Shown: piece by piece, positions 33,441-44,094 of the stretch
Numbering within the stretch: the first letter of the stretch is position 1
Layout of the letters: every line of letters starts with the position of its first letter
Source of the DNA: Adiantum capillus-veneris
Lineage: Eukaryota > Streptophyta > Polypodiopsida > Polypodiales > Pteridaceae
Direction of reading: 5' to 3'
NCBI GenBank assembly: GCA_014529385.2
Contig: CM043971.1
Span: 97,928,485 to 97,992,484, forward strand
Length of the DNA: 64,000 bases
Program-made: the position numbers and the translations under genes
Notes under the pieces: model-generated
Databases searched by the model: none
The model's input: the letters and a program-made list of their open reading frames with translations, nothing else
Told to the model about the DNA's origin: nothing

Positions 33441-35285
33441 ACCACCACAATGCAACTGCATTGGTCAAATGCTTCAGGGAAGAAATTCAAAAGAAAGAAT
33501 CAAAGAAATATTTTACATCTACTACTAATGTCTCAGAGATGCCATAACATAATGGTTCCAACCAACAAACTCTGGAAGCATCGTTGGCTTGCACCCCAAA
33601 TTCCAATGTGTAGTCAGAAACGATCTACCCAGTGCATCTTCATCGTAGCGTCATTTTGACATGGGAAAGGTGCCTATGTGTCAAACTTCATTGCAAGAAA
33701 GCTTACATAATAGTCTACTCAATGATGCACATCTCCCTCTTGCTAAAGCGATTTACTTTTCAGGAAGTGTTATGATGATGGTGGACAATGAGCATTGGAA
33801 GAGAGCATGAAAGAAAATTGGTGAGTTTGGATCAGGTTTTCATCGTCCACGTAACATGCTATGCGAAATGATCTATTGGAGAATTACTATGTTCAAGTAA
33901 AAGAATGTGTGAAAACGGTAATTCTTAGCAATATAGAGTTTTTTGGGTATACCATAGTCAACGACAATTGGTCCAATGTACAAAGAAAACCATCAATTAA
34001 TTTAATGATTGTTTTACCTAGATGCAAAACATTTGTGATGTGGATTCACTTGGTTCATTTAAGTCTAGGATTTATATTGCTGATGTAATTGCCTCTGTGA
34101 TAAAAGAAGTGGGTGCTAAACATGTAGTCCAAATTGTCATGGATAATGCAAAGAATTGCAAGAATGCCGGGAAAACCTTGAAGCGATCGTACCCACATGT
34201 TTTTCCTTCTGGGTGCAATACACATGGTTTGAATCTTGTATTAAAAGATTGATATAAAAGTGACAATACCAAGTGGTTTGCCTCTATTGTCGATATTGCT
34301 CGTCATCTTGTGAGATTTATGCTCAAACAACAAAGAGTATTATATATTTTTTGACCTCGCATGCCAGTTATGTTAAGACTATCTGTAGAGACTAGATTTT
34401 GCACTCACTTCTACACTTTTGAGTCTCTTCTTTGAAACAAAGATGCAATCATAACTACATTTACATGTATGACATTTCATGACTGGGAGAGCGAGCAGAA
34501 CGGAAAAGTGAAAGAGAAAATCAAAGTCTTGAGGACAACGCTTACGGAAAAAACTTGGTGGAGTAGTATGATGGATGCGTATCATGTAATGATGCTTGTT
34601 ATGTATGCCATACGCAATCTTGACCAGAGGGCGTCCAGTTTCGAAAAAGTATGGATGCAATGGTGGACTATCCAAAGAATTTTGGAGTCCAATCTCGGAA
34701 AAATTAGAGCAATCGGTGGTGGAAAAGCATTGGCATGTCCATTCTCTCGTTGACAAAGGAAAGTTCTCTTGAAGTGCTTTCATGCTAGATGGATTGGAGC
34801 GTATCCACCATTACACAGTGCTACTTACATGTTAGATCCTGAATACTGGAATATGGACTTGATGTCCAATGTTGAAGTGGTCATGGATTTTTCACAGTGA
34901 TAAACACTTTCTATGCCAATGTTGATGATCGTGTAAGATGCATACAAGAAATATCCTCCTTTTGATTAAAAGAAGCTCTATTTTCAAACTCTCTTGTTCA
35001 ACGAACGACAAAAGAATAGCCTGCATGGAAATGGTGGAGAACACTATGCTTTGTTGTGTAACCTTGCGATGAAGGTTTTAAACCAGTGTTCTTTAAATTC
35101 AAGCTTAGAAAGAAATTGGAGAATGTACAAATATATTTATAGCACTATCGACTTCTTGTAGATCGTGTAGATAAACTTCTTTATATGTATTTCAATAAAA
35201 AAAATATGCAACACATTAAAAGCAAAGAATATAGATCAGAAGATATGTTTAGATGGATGTATGATGGCAATGATGTAGAAGACGA

Positions 35286-35290
35286 ACACT
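35286..35290. repeat. Target site duplication ACACT (left)
   Basis: Identical to 35522-35526 on the other side of the solo LTR. Confidence 0.9.
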
Positions 35291-35521
35291 TGTTACCATA
35301 TGCATGTGGTAGTGATGTGTGTGAACACACATATGACCGCCGATGCATTTTTTCCCTCACTAGGAGGTCCCCTCCCCCGTGTGCATTATATATATGCCCA
35401 TCACTCTAGGGCTAACTTATCTTTCCATTGCACACTAAGTAATATACTCTCTGTTGTATGCCTTGCGCTTCCTTCATCTTCTCCAAGCTATGTGTGTTTT
35501 CCTACAACCCTAATTCCAACA
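35291..35521 (+). mobile_element. Solo copia LTR inside the hAT gene
   Basis: 231 bases from TGTTACCATATGCATGTGG to CCTAATTCCAACA. It matches the LTRs of copia element 1 (38974-39200) and copia element 2 (41912-42137, reversed). It is flanked by ACACT on both sides. Taking it out together with one ACACT rejoins an open frame that continues to the hAT stop at 35662. Confidence 0.94.
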
Positions 35522-35740
35522 ACACTTTGATGTTGAACCTGTGATGTGCACAAGCCTTAAGCTAGAGGAAATTCTTGATATTGACTCAGACAAGCTCAAT
35601 CAAGCATGCGACAAAGTAGACATAGATGACAGAATCTTGGAAGATGATGACAATGGATATTAAGCAACAATTTCATTGAATTTGCAAAAGAGTGTCATAT
35701 TAGTAAAAGATTACAAATAGTTTTTGTTTTGAAATAGATT

Positions 35741-35959
35741 TCAAAGTACATTAGGAGTTGCCTCTTGCGACCTCAGTGGTTTGTATTCATTGTCCATGCC
35801 AAGTATGGTATATAGGCCTTCATTAATTTCTACATCGCACAATGCACATGTGGACATATTTTGCATTTGTCTCACCAAGCATGTAAGATGGTCATAGTGT
35901 CCACATGGAAACATATAATGGCCGTTCCAACCATCAAAGACTTTCATAGGAGACATCAA
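35741..35959 (-). CDS. Short ORF with half a RING-type zinc-binding pattern
   Basis: A 72-codon frame with PCGHYDHLTC (residues 18-27) and CALC (residues 38-41). This is the second half of a RING-like pattern (C-x-H-x2-H-x2-C...C-x2-C). The first CxxC pair is absent, so it is a fragment, a missing-exon artefact or a coincidence. It lies about 90 bases downstream of the next ORF on the same strand and may be its 3' part. A ubiquitin-ligase role cannot be claimed. Confidence 0.4.
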   Translation of the reverse strand: MMSPMKVFDGWNGHYMFPCGHYDHLTCLVRQMQNMSTCALCDVEINEGLYTILGMDNEYKPLRSQEATPNVL

Positions 35960-36050
35960 TTGATGGAGGAATTGCTAGCCACATTTAAGACTCCCATAAC
36001 CTCAGGATGCGTTAAAAAGTGGGAGATGTGATTTCCTTGGCTTATAGGAT

Positions 36051-36710
36051 TTAAACGTTGAGACAGACCTTGCACATCTTGACTAAGCTTGTTAAGTTGC
36101 ACTTCAACCCTGCGGTGGTCCCGGGGGGGGGGGGGGGGGGGGCAATCTGCACTTGCAATAGTCTTAGTGCTTCTTGCTCTTTCTCTACAAGCTTTGCCCC
36201 CATGTTTTCCTTGACCTTTCTCAAGTCCATTCTAGTCCCTTCCACCATAAGGGCAAGCTCTTGTCTTGTGAATGTCATTGTCTCCTCACGTATGTCATGG
36301 GTGCTAACGGTGACATCTCTGGATACGAAGTCCACTAGCCTATTTAAGATAAAATTCATAGAAATTATTTTAGCAAAGTAGAGCGGTGCATCTGCATTAT
36401 GGAGTGGATGGCCGTACACCTCTAGGAAGATTCGCTTAACATTAAGTTTGATGTCATTTTGGCACCTTGACACGTTCCATCTTCCCTTCTTGATCTCACC
36501 TTCTGGGCACGACCATATCTCTTTGATTATATCATTTGTGAACTGTTTGTTAATGTCACTCCATTGGGCATGACTGGGATTTTCCCATTTGGACAATCTA
36601 CAGGCTGTTCTAGTTGCCTGGCGGGTAGTCAAACCCTGAGAGAGAGCTTTAAGTTGCTCGTATGCCTTTCTAGCCAACTCATGGTGCTCGTTATCTTGTT
36701 TGTCTTCCAT
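36051..36710 (-). CDS. Hypothetical protein with G20/polyproline tract
   Basis: A 219-codon intact frame from ATG at 36710, whose start lies next to the truncated end of copia element 1. Residues 1-120 look globular (TACRLSKWENPSHAQWSDIN, VKRIFLEVYGHPLHNADAPL), followed by a charged helical stretch (MDLRKVKENMGAKLVEKEQE), then a polyproline run coded by 20 consecutive G on the plus strand (36123-36142). I do not recognise it. The regular composition and length suggest a real, perhaps transposon-derived, gene. The homopolymer makes the downstream frame uncertain. Confidence 0.5.
   Translation of the reverse strand: MEDKQDNEHHELARKAYEQLKALSQGLTTRQATRTACRLSKWENPSHAQWSDINKQFTNDIIKEIWSCPEGEIKKGRWNVSRCQNDIKLNVKRIFLEVYGHPLHNADAPLYFAKIISMNFILNRLVDFVSRDVTVSTHDIREETMTFTRQELALMVEGTRMDLRKVKENMGAKLVEKEQEALRLLQVQIAPPPPPPGTTAGLKCNLTSLVKMCKVCLNV
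36123..36142. repeat. G20 homopolymer inside an ORF
   Basis: Twenty G in a row on the plus strand, read as proline codons by the minus-strand ORF. Length errors in sequencing or slippage are likely here. Confidence 0.9.
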
Positions 36711-37249
36711 CTGTACAAAAATATAGATGATATAAGGATCTCAGTGAATGAAAGATTAATACATTGGTTATAGTGCAAAAAACAAAGGTTGCAAGTTGTA
36801 TCATGTGCAAACTAAGCGTATCTCAGTCTCATGAGATGATGTGTATGTGGAAGATTTTGTTCAGCCCTTGCTGTCATGTATTAGAGACAATAATGTAAGC
36901 TCATAGGAAATTTATGACACTTTGTTGCCTCTTTGCAGTGGTGGAAGTTCAAATGTAAATTCCAATGAGACAAATGTCTGCAGAGCCTATGGGGGTTTTT
37001 GAAAATGTTACAGATTAGCCTATTACTGATGCAAATGTACATGATGTACTTGATGAGGAAAGGGTTGAGAATGAGCAGACTAGAGGTATGCCAAAATGGC
37101 TGGTGCATACTTTGCGTGGCAATAAGTTGCATGCACCTTTTTCTAGTTGTAGGTTCTCTCCATGCAGCTTATGCATCATATTGTTATGCTTTGGCTTTGT
37201 CTAGCTTACATGATGTTGAGGAACCTCTGTCTTTTGATGAAACACAAAA

Positions 37250-38900
37250 TTGAAAAAATTGGATGGGGCTGCCATGCAATCAGAATATGATGCACTTATA
37301 GAAAATGACACATGGACTTTATGTGATTTGCATCCTGGCAAAAAGGCCATTAGTATGAAGTGGGTTTACAAGTTGAAATGCAAGCCGGATGGTAAGATTG
37401 ATCGCTATAAGGCTCTGCTTGTTGCAAAAGGTTTTGCACAGCAGAAAGGCATAGATTATGAAGAGACTCATGGACTTTATGTGATTTGCATCCTGGCAAA
37501 AAGGCCATTAGTATGAAGTGGGTTTACAAGTTGAAACGCAAGCCGGATGGTAAGATTGATCGCTATAAGGCTCTGCTTGTTGCAAAAGGTTTTGCACAGC
37601 AGAAAGGCATAGATTATGAAGAGACTTTTGCTCCCACTTGTTGTATGACTACTATGCATTTTCTATGTGCATTGGCAACTCATTTTGGTTGGGTTGTACA
37701 TCAATCAAACACTGTTATTTCTTTCTTGAATGGTGATATATTTTAGAAATTTTATGTAACGCAGCCTCGTGGTTTTGTCAAGAATAAAGTGTGCAAATGT
37801 AACAAAGATTTTTATGGGTTGAAGCAATCTCCTCGTGCTTGGTATGAGAAGGCTGGTCAAATGAGACTTTTGTAACAATCCAACAGAAAGCACATTGTAT
37901 GTAAAGTGTGAGGGTGATGTACTTCTCATTGTGGTTCTCTATGTGGATGATTTGCTGATCACTGGACCAAATGAGAGACATATTGTTGAATTTAAGACTG
38001 ATTTGAATGCTACTTTCAAGATGAAACATTTGGGGTTGTTGCATCATTACTTGGGCATACAGTTTAAGTAGTGTGATGGTGGTATTCCTTGTGTCAGCAT
38101 ACAAGTTACATAGAGACATTGCTATGCAAGTTTGGACTTGAGGATTGCAAACCTATTGCCACTCCCATGGAATTAGGTTTATAATTGAGTCTTCATGATG
38201 CTGGTGATCGTGCAGATGTCACTTTTTATCAAATTTTTGTTGGATGCCTCATTTATGTATGCAACACGAGGCCGAATATTTAGTTTGTAGTCTTACATGC
38301 CAATAGATTTATGCATAGCCCAAGGTCTAAGCATTGGCAGGCTGTCAAGAGGATTTTTGCTACTTGAGTGGCACTTTACATCTTGGCTTGTTTTATCCCA
38401 AGTGGGGATCATTGCCGCCAAACTTACATGCTTTTTCGGACTTAGATTGGGCTAGTTGTTTTGACACGTGAGTGTCCACAAGTGGGTTTTGTTTCATGCT
38501 TGGTTGTTTATGTATATCATGGTTGAGCAAGAAGCAACCTACTGTGGACACTTCTAGTTGTGAGGCTAAGTATAGGGCACTCTTCACATCTACTATTGAG
38601 TGTGTATGGCTCAGACGCCTTATGGCTGATTTGGGTATTGGACATGACACTGCCAACACTATCTACTACACTGACAATCAGAGTGCATTGGCAGTTGCGA
38701 GGAACCTACTTTTTCATGCTCGCACAAAGCACATTGAGGTGCATTACCACTATGTCAGGGAGAGGCTCTCAACAGGAGAGATGAGCTTGGCTTATGTGCC
38801 AACACATGACAACCTTGCATATCTTTTCACAAAGGTATTGTCTCATGAGAAGTTCAAAGCTTTCCCCAAAGCTTTGGGCTTACTCCCCTTTGTGGACTGA
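37250..38900 (+). pseudogene. Copia 1 reverse transcriptase and RNase H
   Basis: The RT begins with MQSEYDALIENDTWTLCDL (near 37275) and KKAISMKWVYKLK (near 37350), then is broken by a 158-bp tandem duplication. It continues with QQKGIDYEETFAPT, a YVDD-like LYVDDLLIT (near 37940), and RNase H with GFCFMLGCLCISWLSKKQPTV (near 38490), TDNQSALAVARN and HIEVHYHYVRERL (38670-38770) up to a stop at 38900. The RNase H frame (142 codons) is uninterrupted. Stops lie near 37745, 37875, 38070 and 38180. Confidence 0.9.
37311..37626 (+). repeat. 158-bp tandem duplication in copia 1 RT
   Basis: CATGGACTTTATGTGATTTG begins at 37311 and again at 37469. The copies are almost identical, so the event is young compared with the element. 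158 is not a multiple of three, so it shifts the frame. Confidence 0.95.
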
Positions 38901-38973
38901 TCATGTTCTCAGGGCATGGCACTTCGCTATACTCTATGTGACGGCTCTCATTCACTACATCACTCCAAGGGGG

Positions 38974-39200
38974 AATACCATATAGATGTGGTAGTGATGT
39001 GTGTGAACACACTTAGGACCGTCGGTGCATTTTTCCTCGCTAGGAGTTTTTCCCCCCCACGCATTGTATATACGCCCATCAGTCTAGGACAATCTTATCT
39101 TTCCATTGCACACTAAGTAATACACTCTCTCTTGTGTGCCTTGAGCTTCCTTCGTCTTCTCCAAGTTGTATGTGTTTTTTCTACAATCCTAATTCCAACA
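38974..39200 (+). repeat. 3' LTR of copia element 1
   Basis: It follows the purine tract AAGGGGGAA and matches the solo LTR at 35291-35521 through to TAATTCCAACA. The first bases are eroded (TACCATATAGATGTGG). Confidence 0.88.
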
Positions 39201-39765
39201 TTTTTCCAACAATCACTCTAGGCCAAATAGTACCAATTTGGTACTTTTTGGGAGTATCGAATTGGATTTTTGGTGCTTTTAGTGTTACCTACAAAGTACC
39301 AAACAAGATGTATAATACGATTTTGAAGCTTCTTGAAAAGATGGAAAGTACCCCATTTGGTACTACTGATCCAGATTGGCACTACAATAAAGAAGCACTA
39401 AAATGCCTCAAGGAAAGTACCAACATAGCACCTAGTGTTTAAAGAAGTACTCAAACAACTATATAAAGTAGCAATACAGTTTTAAAAAAAACCAAAGTAC
39501 CATAAAGTACCAAAAATACCAAATGAAATATAGAAGCACCATAAAGTACCAAGGAAAGTACCTGGACATCATGTAGTGTTTAAAAAAAAGTACAAAAACA
39601 ACCAAAGAAGAAACCAAAATAGTTCAAGAAAATATTGAAAACACGTAAAAATATCAAATAAACTATTCAAGAAGCCAAACATACCAAATCACCAAATCAT
39701 GTGCAAAAGAAACACTTTCAACAGTCATACACAATGAAATAAGCCATAAATACAATACGTCCTAT

Positions 39766-41115
39766 TGTTGAACCTCAGCTTGGAGATTCTGGATATGTTT
39801 GGAAACCCTGTGTCCTCGTAACAAGCACTGACTTGCTCCCAACTCGATCTCAACCTCTCTGATCTCTTCATTAGGGACAGGCATTTGTTGCCACAACAAA
39901 ACAAGGGCATGCTTCCAGGGTATTAATGTCCTCCATCAAATCTTTTGCCACGCCCTCTTTACCTTCATATACTAGTAGTTGGTCCTTGTTTGCTTGAATA
40001 GACGCCTTCAAGTCTATTACGTTTGATTATCCTAGATGTGACAACAATTTTAGCAATATTTTCCACAATGCCTCTAAATCAGGTAGGTAGTCAGTCACTA
40101 CCCCTCTGCTAGCTTGCTCTGGTTCTGTGTAAATCTTGCTACCACTTTGAGTCATCTGGGCCTTCTTATCTGAATGTAGGACACTTCTAGGGAAGGAACC
40201 ATTTTGCCTCCTCCATGCCTCAATTTTACGGTCAAGCCCGCCATTCCTAGATGCTATCATCTGCAACACTCCTTCCCCAAACCGGGCCCATGCTAATCTA
40301 CACCCTGCTGGCTCTTTTTTAGTTGCATGGCATTTCTCAAAAGCGTAGCACTTGGAAAATTTGTTGGTCAATTCACCACATGAAGGGTGTCTTTGATAAA
40401 CTTTGGAGAATAGAAATCTACAGTCTTCCACCAGATGTGGCTGCAAATGGTTTAATTAGATCTTGTTGTTCTTTTGGTACTTGTACTTGAAAATAGTTGA
40501 CCACTGCTCGAGTGGAAAGTCTTCATCAGTTAGGTCCTTAGGTAGTTTTTCTTCTAGACTGAGACCGTACTCCTCATGCAGGTCTTGGGCTGTGTAACAA
40601 AACTTGGTTTGTTGAGGGTACTTCTCCACTTTATTCTTACCTGAAATGTGAAATACATTCGAGTAAATTTCTAAGATATAGATTAAATGTGGTGTGATGC
40701 CCTATAGTACCAAATGGGGTACTCCATAGTACCAAATTTGGTATTGTACATCTAACTTGAAATATCACATCCAACACAGGGAGTGAACATGCAATGTTTA
40801 ATTAACACAAGCCCAATGCCAATGAATAGCATACCGCATCTTGACTTGTTTGGTGATTTTGATTCGTCTTCATCAAAGAGGAATGAGGTCCATTTGGAGT
40901 CGATATCACCAAACCTGCACTATTTTGCACTAGCGCTTGTGTTGGGACTGGTTTTGTGCTTCGGCTTTGTTTCTTGGGGGGATGGGGTGGAAACACCTTT
41001 GTTGTTGCTTCTACCAGAAGAGGACATTCTCTCCTTGGCGTTCAATTTTAATTTGCATGTTGAAGGTGACGCTCTGTTGTTTGGTAGCAGCTCCCTTGAC
41101 CTTTGGGGTTTTCAT
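39766..41115 (-). pseudogene. Spliced gene of unknown function within the motif-rich region
   Basis: Minus strand. Proposed exon 1: 41115-40835 (MKTPKVKGAATKQQS; CRFGDIDSKWTSFLF; SKSPNKSRC). Intron 40834-40641 with GT start and TTTCAG end. Exon 2 from 40640 (KNKVEKYPQQTKFCYTAQDL, LPKDLTDEDFPLEQWSTIF) runs on in the same frame, after a TAA near 40455, into the 139-codon frame 40446-40027 (FSKCYAFEKCHATKKEPAGC, KIEAWRRQNGSFPRSV). After one stop it continues with DLKASIQANKDQLLVYEGKE to an end near 39766. Codon phase fits across the intron. One frameshift and several stops mark it as a pseudogene. No domain is recognised. The Trp/Arg-rich part could bind DNA. Confidence 0.5.
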
Positions 41116-41154
41116 GGCTGGAGAGAGTAGAGTTGTTTAAGTGCATGCAATGCT

Positions 41155-41155
<1 letters not shown>

Positions 41156-41227
<72 letters not shown>
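41156..41227. repeat. (GA)n microsatellite upstream of the spliced pseudogene
   Basis: About 70 bases of GA on the plus strand, about 40 bases 5' of the proposed start codon at 41115 of the minus-strand gene. This is the position of a promoter or 5' leader. Confidence 0.95.
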
Positions 41228-41231
<4 letters not shown>

Positions 41232-41449
41232 ACAAGGCGACAAGTGAGAGACCACGCTCTATAAATCGAGTTCAAACGCAAGGTGAAAACTTTGGAACCA
41301 CTAAATCCACTCATGACGCCACTACTCTTGCACGGGATGGCCCATTATATAAAATTGTACAAAGCATTCTTATTGATATACCATTATACCAAAAAAAATA
41401 CAAACACCATTTGCCTCCAAAGTACCAAATTTTTGGTACCACCAACCTT

Positions 41450-41906
41450 TTCTTTCATCCTGTGGGCAGGTCCTCCCTAGAAGTTCTATAGCCCAAGCAC
41501 CTATTAGAGCCGATGCCTTGAGCTAAGACCTTGACACCTGTTTTGGCAAGGCCCCCCATACCACCTTCCACAAAAAGATCTTCATTGACAAGGGAAGTTG
41601 AGGGTTTCATATATTCTTAGTAGATGCTAGCCATTGAGCCTCTAGCCATTGCTTGTCCCATTGTTTATTAAGGGGGGCAAACCAGTCTGCCTTATGCATT
41701 AGGCCTAAGTAAATGCGCTTTGTGTGTGGTTTGAGAAAGTGGCTTCTCTACGGTCATATCCAGACTTTCAACTCAAAGTTAGGAGTGTTGATGGGCATTC
41801 AAATTTTTTAAATCAATAGCCTCTCCATGCTATTTAGGTGAAATTGGGTAGTCATGAGGTCTGCCTCTCTCCAATTTGAGCTGATTTTGTCCCATAAGTG
41901 GATAAG
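41450..41906 (-). pseudogene. LINE (non-LTR retrotransposon), C-terminal zf-RVT part
   Basis: Minus strand. Contains KIFLWKVVWGALPKQV (near 41600-41545), the hallmark of the zinc-binding region after the RT of plant LINEs, preceded by RIYLGLMHKADWFAPLNKQW (near 41720-41660). Stops and frameshifts are frequent. The upstream part of the same LINE lies at 55410-56030. The two were separated by copia element 2, whose ATGTT duplication sits on both sides. Confidence 0.7.
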
Positions 41907-41911
41907 ATGTT
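41907..41911. repeat. Target site duplication ATGTT (left)
   Basis: Five bases before copia element 2. The same ATGTT follows it at 55405-55409, 13.5 kb away. Confidence 0.92.
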
Positions 41912-42137
41912 TGTTGGAATTAGGACTGCAAGAAAACACACAGCTTGGAGAAGACGAAGGAAGCTCAGGGCACACAACATAGAGTGTATTACTTAGTGTG
42001 CAATGCAAAGATAGATAGCCCTAGAATGATGGGCGTGTATACAATGCGTGGGGGAAAAAACCTCCTGGTGAGGGAAAAAATGCCTCGGTTCTCCTAAGTG
42101 TGTTCACACACATCATTGCCACATGTATATGGTAACA
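41912..42137 (-). repeat. 3' LTR of copia element 2
   Basis: 226 bases, TGTTACCATATACATGTGG to CCTAATTCCAACA on the minus strand. A polypurine tract TAGGGGGGATT (42138-42149) stands directly before it. Confidence 0.93.
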
Positions 42138-42306
42138 AATCCCCCCTAGAGTGATGCGGTGAACAAGATTTGGCACATAGAGTAAAGGGGAGTACCATGC
42201 CATGAGGACATGATCAGTCCACAAAGGGGACTAAGCCCAAAGCTTTGTGGAAAGCTTTGAACTTCTCACAAGACAATGCCTTTCAGAAAAGATCTGCAAG
42301 GTTGTC

Positions 42307-44037
42307 CTATGTTGGTAAGCTTATTTCTCCTCTTGAGAGCCTCTCCCTGACATAGTGGTAATGCACCTCAATGTGCTTTGTGCGAGCATGAAAAACTGGG
42401 TTCCTCGCAATTGCCAATGCGCTCTGACTGTTAGTGTAGATAGTGTTGGCAGTGTCATGTCCAACACCCAAATCAGCCATAAGGCGTCTGAGCCATACAC
42501 ACTCAACCATAGCTGTGAAGACTGCCCTGCACTCAGTCTCACAACTAGAAGTGGCCACAGTAGGTTGCTTCTTACTCAACCATGATATACATGAACTGCT
42601 AAGCATGAAACAAAAACCACTTGACACTCGCGTGTCAAAACAACCAGCCCAATTTGAGTCCCAAAAAGCATGTAAGTCTGGCGGCAATGATCCCCCCATT
42701 GGGATAAAACAAGCCAAGATGTAAAGTGCCACTCAAGTAGCAAAAAATCCTCTTGACAGCCTACCAATGCTTAGACCCTAAGCTATGCATAAATCTGCTG
42801 ATGTGTGAGACTACAAACTGAATATTAGGCTTCTTGTTGCATACATAAATGAGGCATCCAACACCAGTTTGGTAAAGAGTGACATCTGCACAATCACCCC
42901 AGCATCATGAAGACTCAATTTTAAACTTGTTTCCATGGGAGTGACAATATGTTTGCAATCCTCAAGTCCAAACTTACATAGCAATGTCTCTATATGTAAC
43001 TTTTCTAACACAAGGCAATACCACCATCACATTGTATACCCAAGTAATGATGCAACAGCCCCAAATCTTTCATCTTCAAAGTAGCATTCAAATCAGCCTT
43101 AAATTCAACAATATGTCTCTCATTTGATCCAGTGATCAGCAAATCATCCACAAAAAGAACCACAATGATAAGGACATCACCCTCACGCTTTACATACAAT
43201 GTGCTTTTTGTTGGACTGTTACGAAAGCCTCGTTTGACCAAATAAGTCAGCCTTCTCATACCAAGCACAAGGAGATTGATTCAACCCATACAAAGCTTTG
43301 TTACATTTTCACACTTTATCCTCTAGTCCTTTCTTGACAAAACCGCAAGGCTGCGTTACATAAACTTCCTCAAATATGTCACCATTTAAGAAAGAAGAAA
43401 CAATGTCGGATTGATATACATCCCAACCAAAATGAGCTGCCAATGCACATAGAAAACATACAATAGTCATATGACAAGTGGGAGCAAAAGTCTCTTCATA
43501 ATCTATGCCCTTTTGCTGTGCATAACCCTTTGCAACGAGTCGAGCCTTATAGCGATCAATCTCACCATCCGGCTTGCGTTTCAACTTGTAAACCCACTTT
43601 GTACCAATGGCCTTTTTTCCAGAAGGCAAATCACATAAAGTCCATGTGTCATTTTCTAAAAGTGCATCATATTTTGATTGCATGGCAGCCATCCAATTTT
43701 TTGAAATTTGTGCTTCATCAAAATATAGAGGTTCCTCAACATCATATAAGCTAGACATAGCCAAATCACAACAGTTTGATGCATAAGATGCATGGTGAGA
43801 ACTTGAACGAGTACGACTAGAAAAAGGTGCATCCAATTTACTGTCACGCAAAGTATGCACCAGCCATTTTGGCATACCTCTAGCTTGCTCATTCTTAGCC
43901 CTTTCCTCATCAAGTACATCATGTACATCTGCATCAGTCATAGGCTGATGTGTAATATTTTCAGAAACCCCCATAGACTGTAAATTTGCCCCATTGGAAT
44001 TTACATTTGAGCTTCCACCACTAAAAAGAGGCAACAA
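42307..44037 (-). pseudogene. Copia 2 reverse transcriptase and RNase H
   Basis: Minus strand. A 242-codon frame (44037-43309) carries NWMAAMQSKYDALLENDTW, KKAIGTKWVYKLKRK and the QSDIVSSFLNGDIFEEV block of copia RT. The next frame (43268-43005) has the catalytic VVLFVDDLLITGSN and LHHYLGIQ. The RNase H frame (42732-42307, 141 codons) has SGFCFMLSSSCISWLSKKQ, SSCETECRAV and HIEVHYHYVRERL. Breaks occur near 43300, 43000 and 42740. It is slightly more intact than copia element 1, which is its closest relative here. Confidence 0.92.
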
Positions 44038-44094
44038 ATTGTCATAAATTTCCTATGAGCTTACATTGTTATCTCTAGTACATGACATCAAGGG

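Larger units (their letters stand above)
33450..35662 (+). pseudogene. hAT-family transposase (DUF659 / dimerisation type), decayed
   Basis: A DNA transposase relic. In order: AKAIYFSGSVMMMVDNEHWK and a GFHRPRN-like stretch (33735-33860); the DUF659-like block with YTIVNDNWSNVQRKPSINL (33949-34010), DNAKNCKNAGKTLKRSYPH and the conserved Cys-His GCNTHGLNLVLKD (34210-34250); an ATRF-like SVETRFCTHF (near 34382); PPLHSATYMLDPEYW (near 34808); and the C-terminal hAT block with RNWRMYKYIYS and a VDKLLYMYFN stretch (35110-35195). Stops and frameshifts occur near 33860, 34020, 34252, 34350, 34440 and later. The last exon-like part runs to a stop at 35662 but is cut by a solo LTR at 35291-35521. TIRs were not found. 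Confidence 0.85.
36718..39200 (+). mobile_element. Copia element 1, 5'-truncated
   Basis: A plus-strand Ty1-copia fragment, very similar to copia element 2. Homology begins near 36718, in the region between integrase and RT (GTGGAAGATT near 36846), so gag, protease and integrase are missing. It continues through RT (37250-38070), RNase H (38472-38900), a polypurine tract (AAGGGGGAA) and a 3' LTR. No 5' LTR or target duplication is visible. Confidence 0.9.
39215..41445. other. GTACCAAAT-motif region, candidate DNA transposon
   Basis: The motif AGTACCAAA or its reverse TTTGGTACT occurs about ten times at 39223-39600, again as pairs at 40700-40750, and again near 41415-41435 (GTACCAAATTTTTGGTACC). 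Clusters of one short motif at the two ends, with a spliced minus-strand gene between, resemble the subterminal repeats of CACTA-type elements. No matching terminal inverted repeats or target duplications were found, so this stays a proposal. Confidence 0.4.

Noticed and set aside
35741-35959. Functional RING E3 ligase
   Set aside because: Only the second half of the zinc pattern is present, so it is reported only as a half-pattern.
36718-39205. Target duplication for copia element 1
   Set aside because: The 5' side is truncated inside pol, so no left border exists to compare with TTTTT after 39200.
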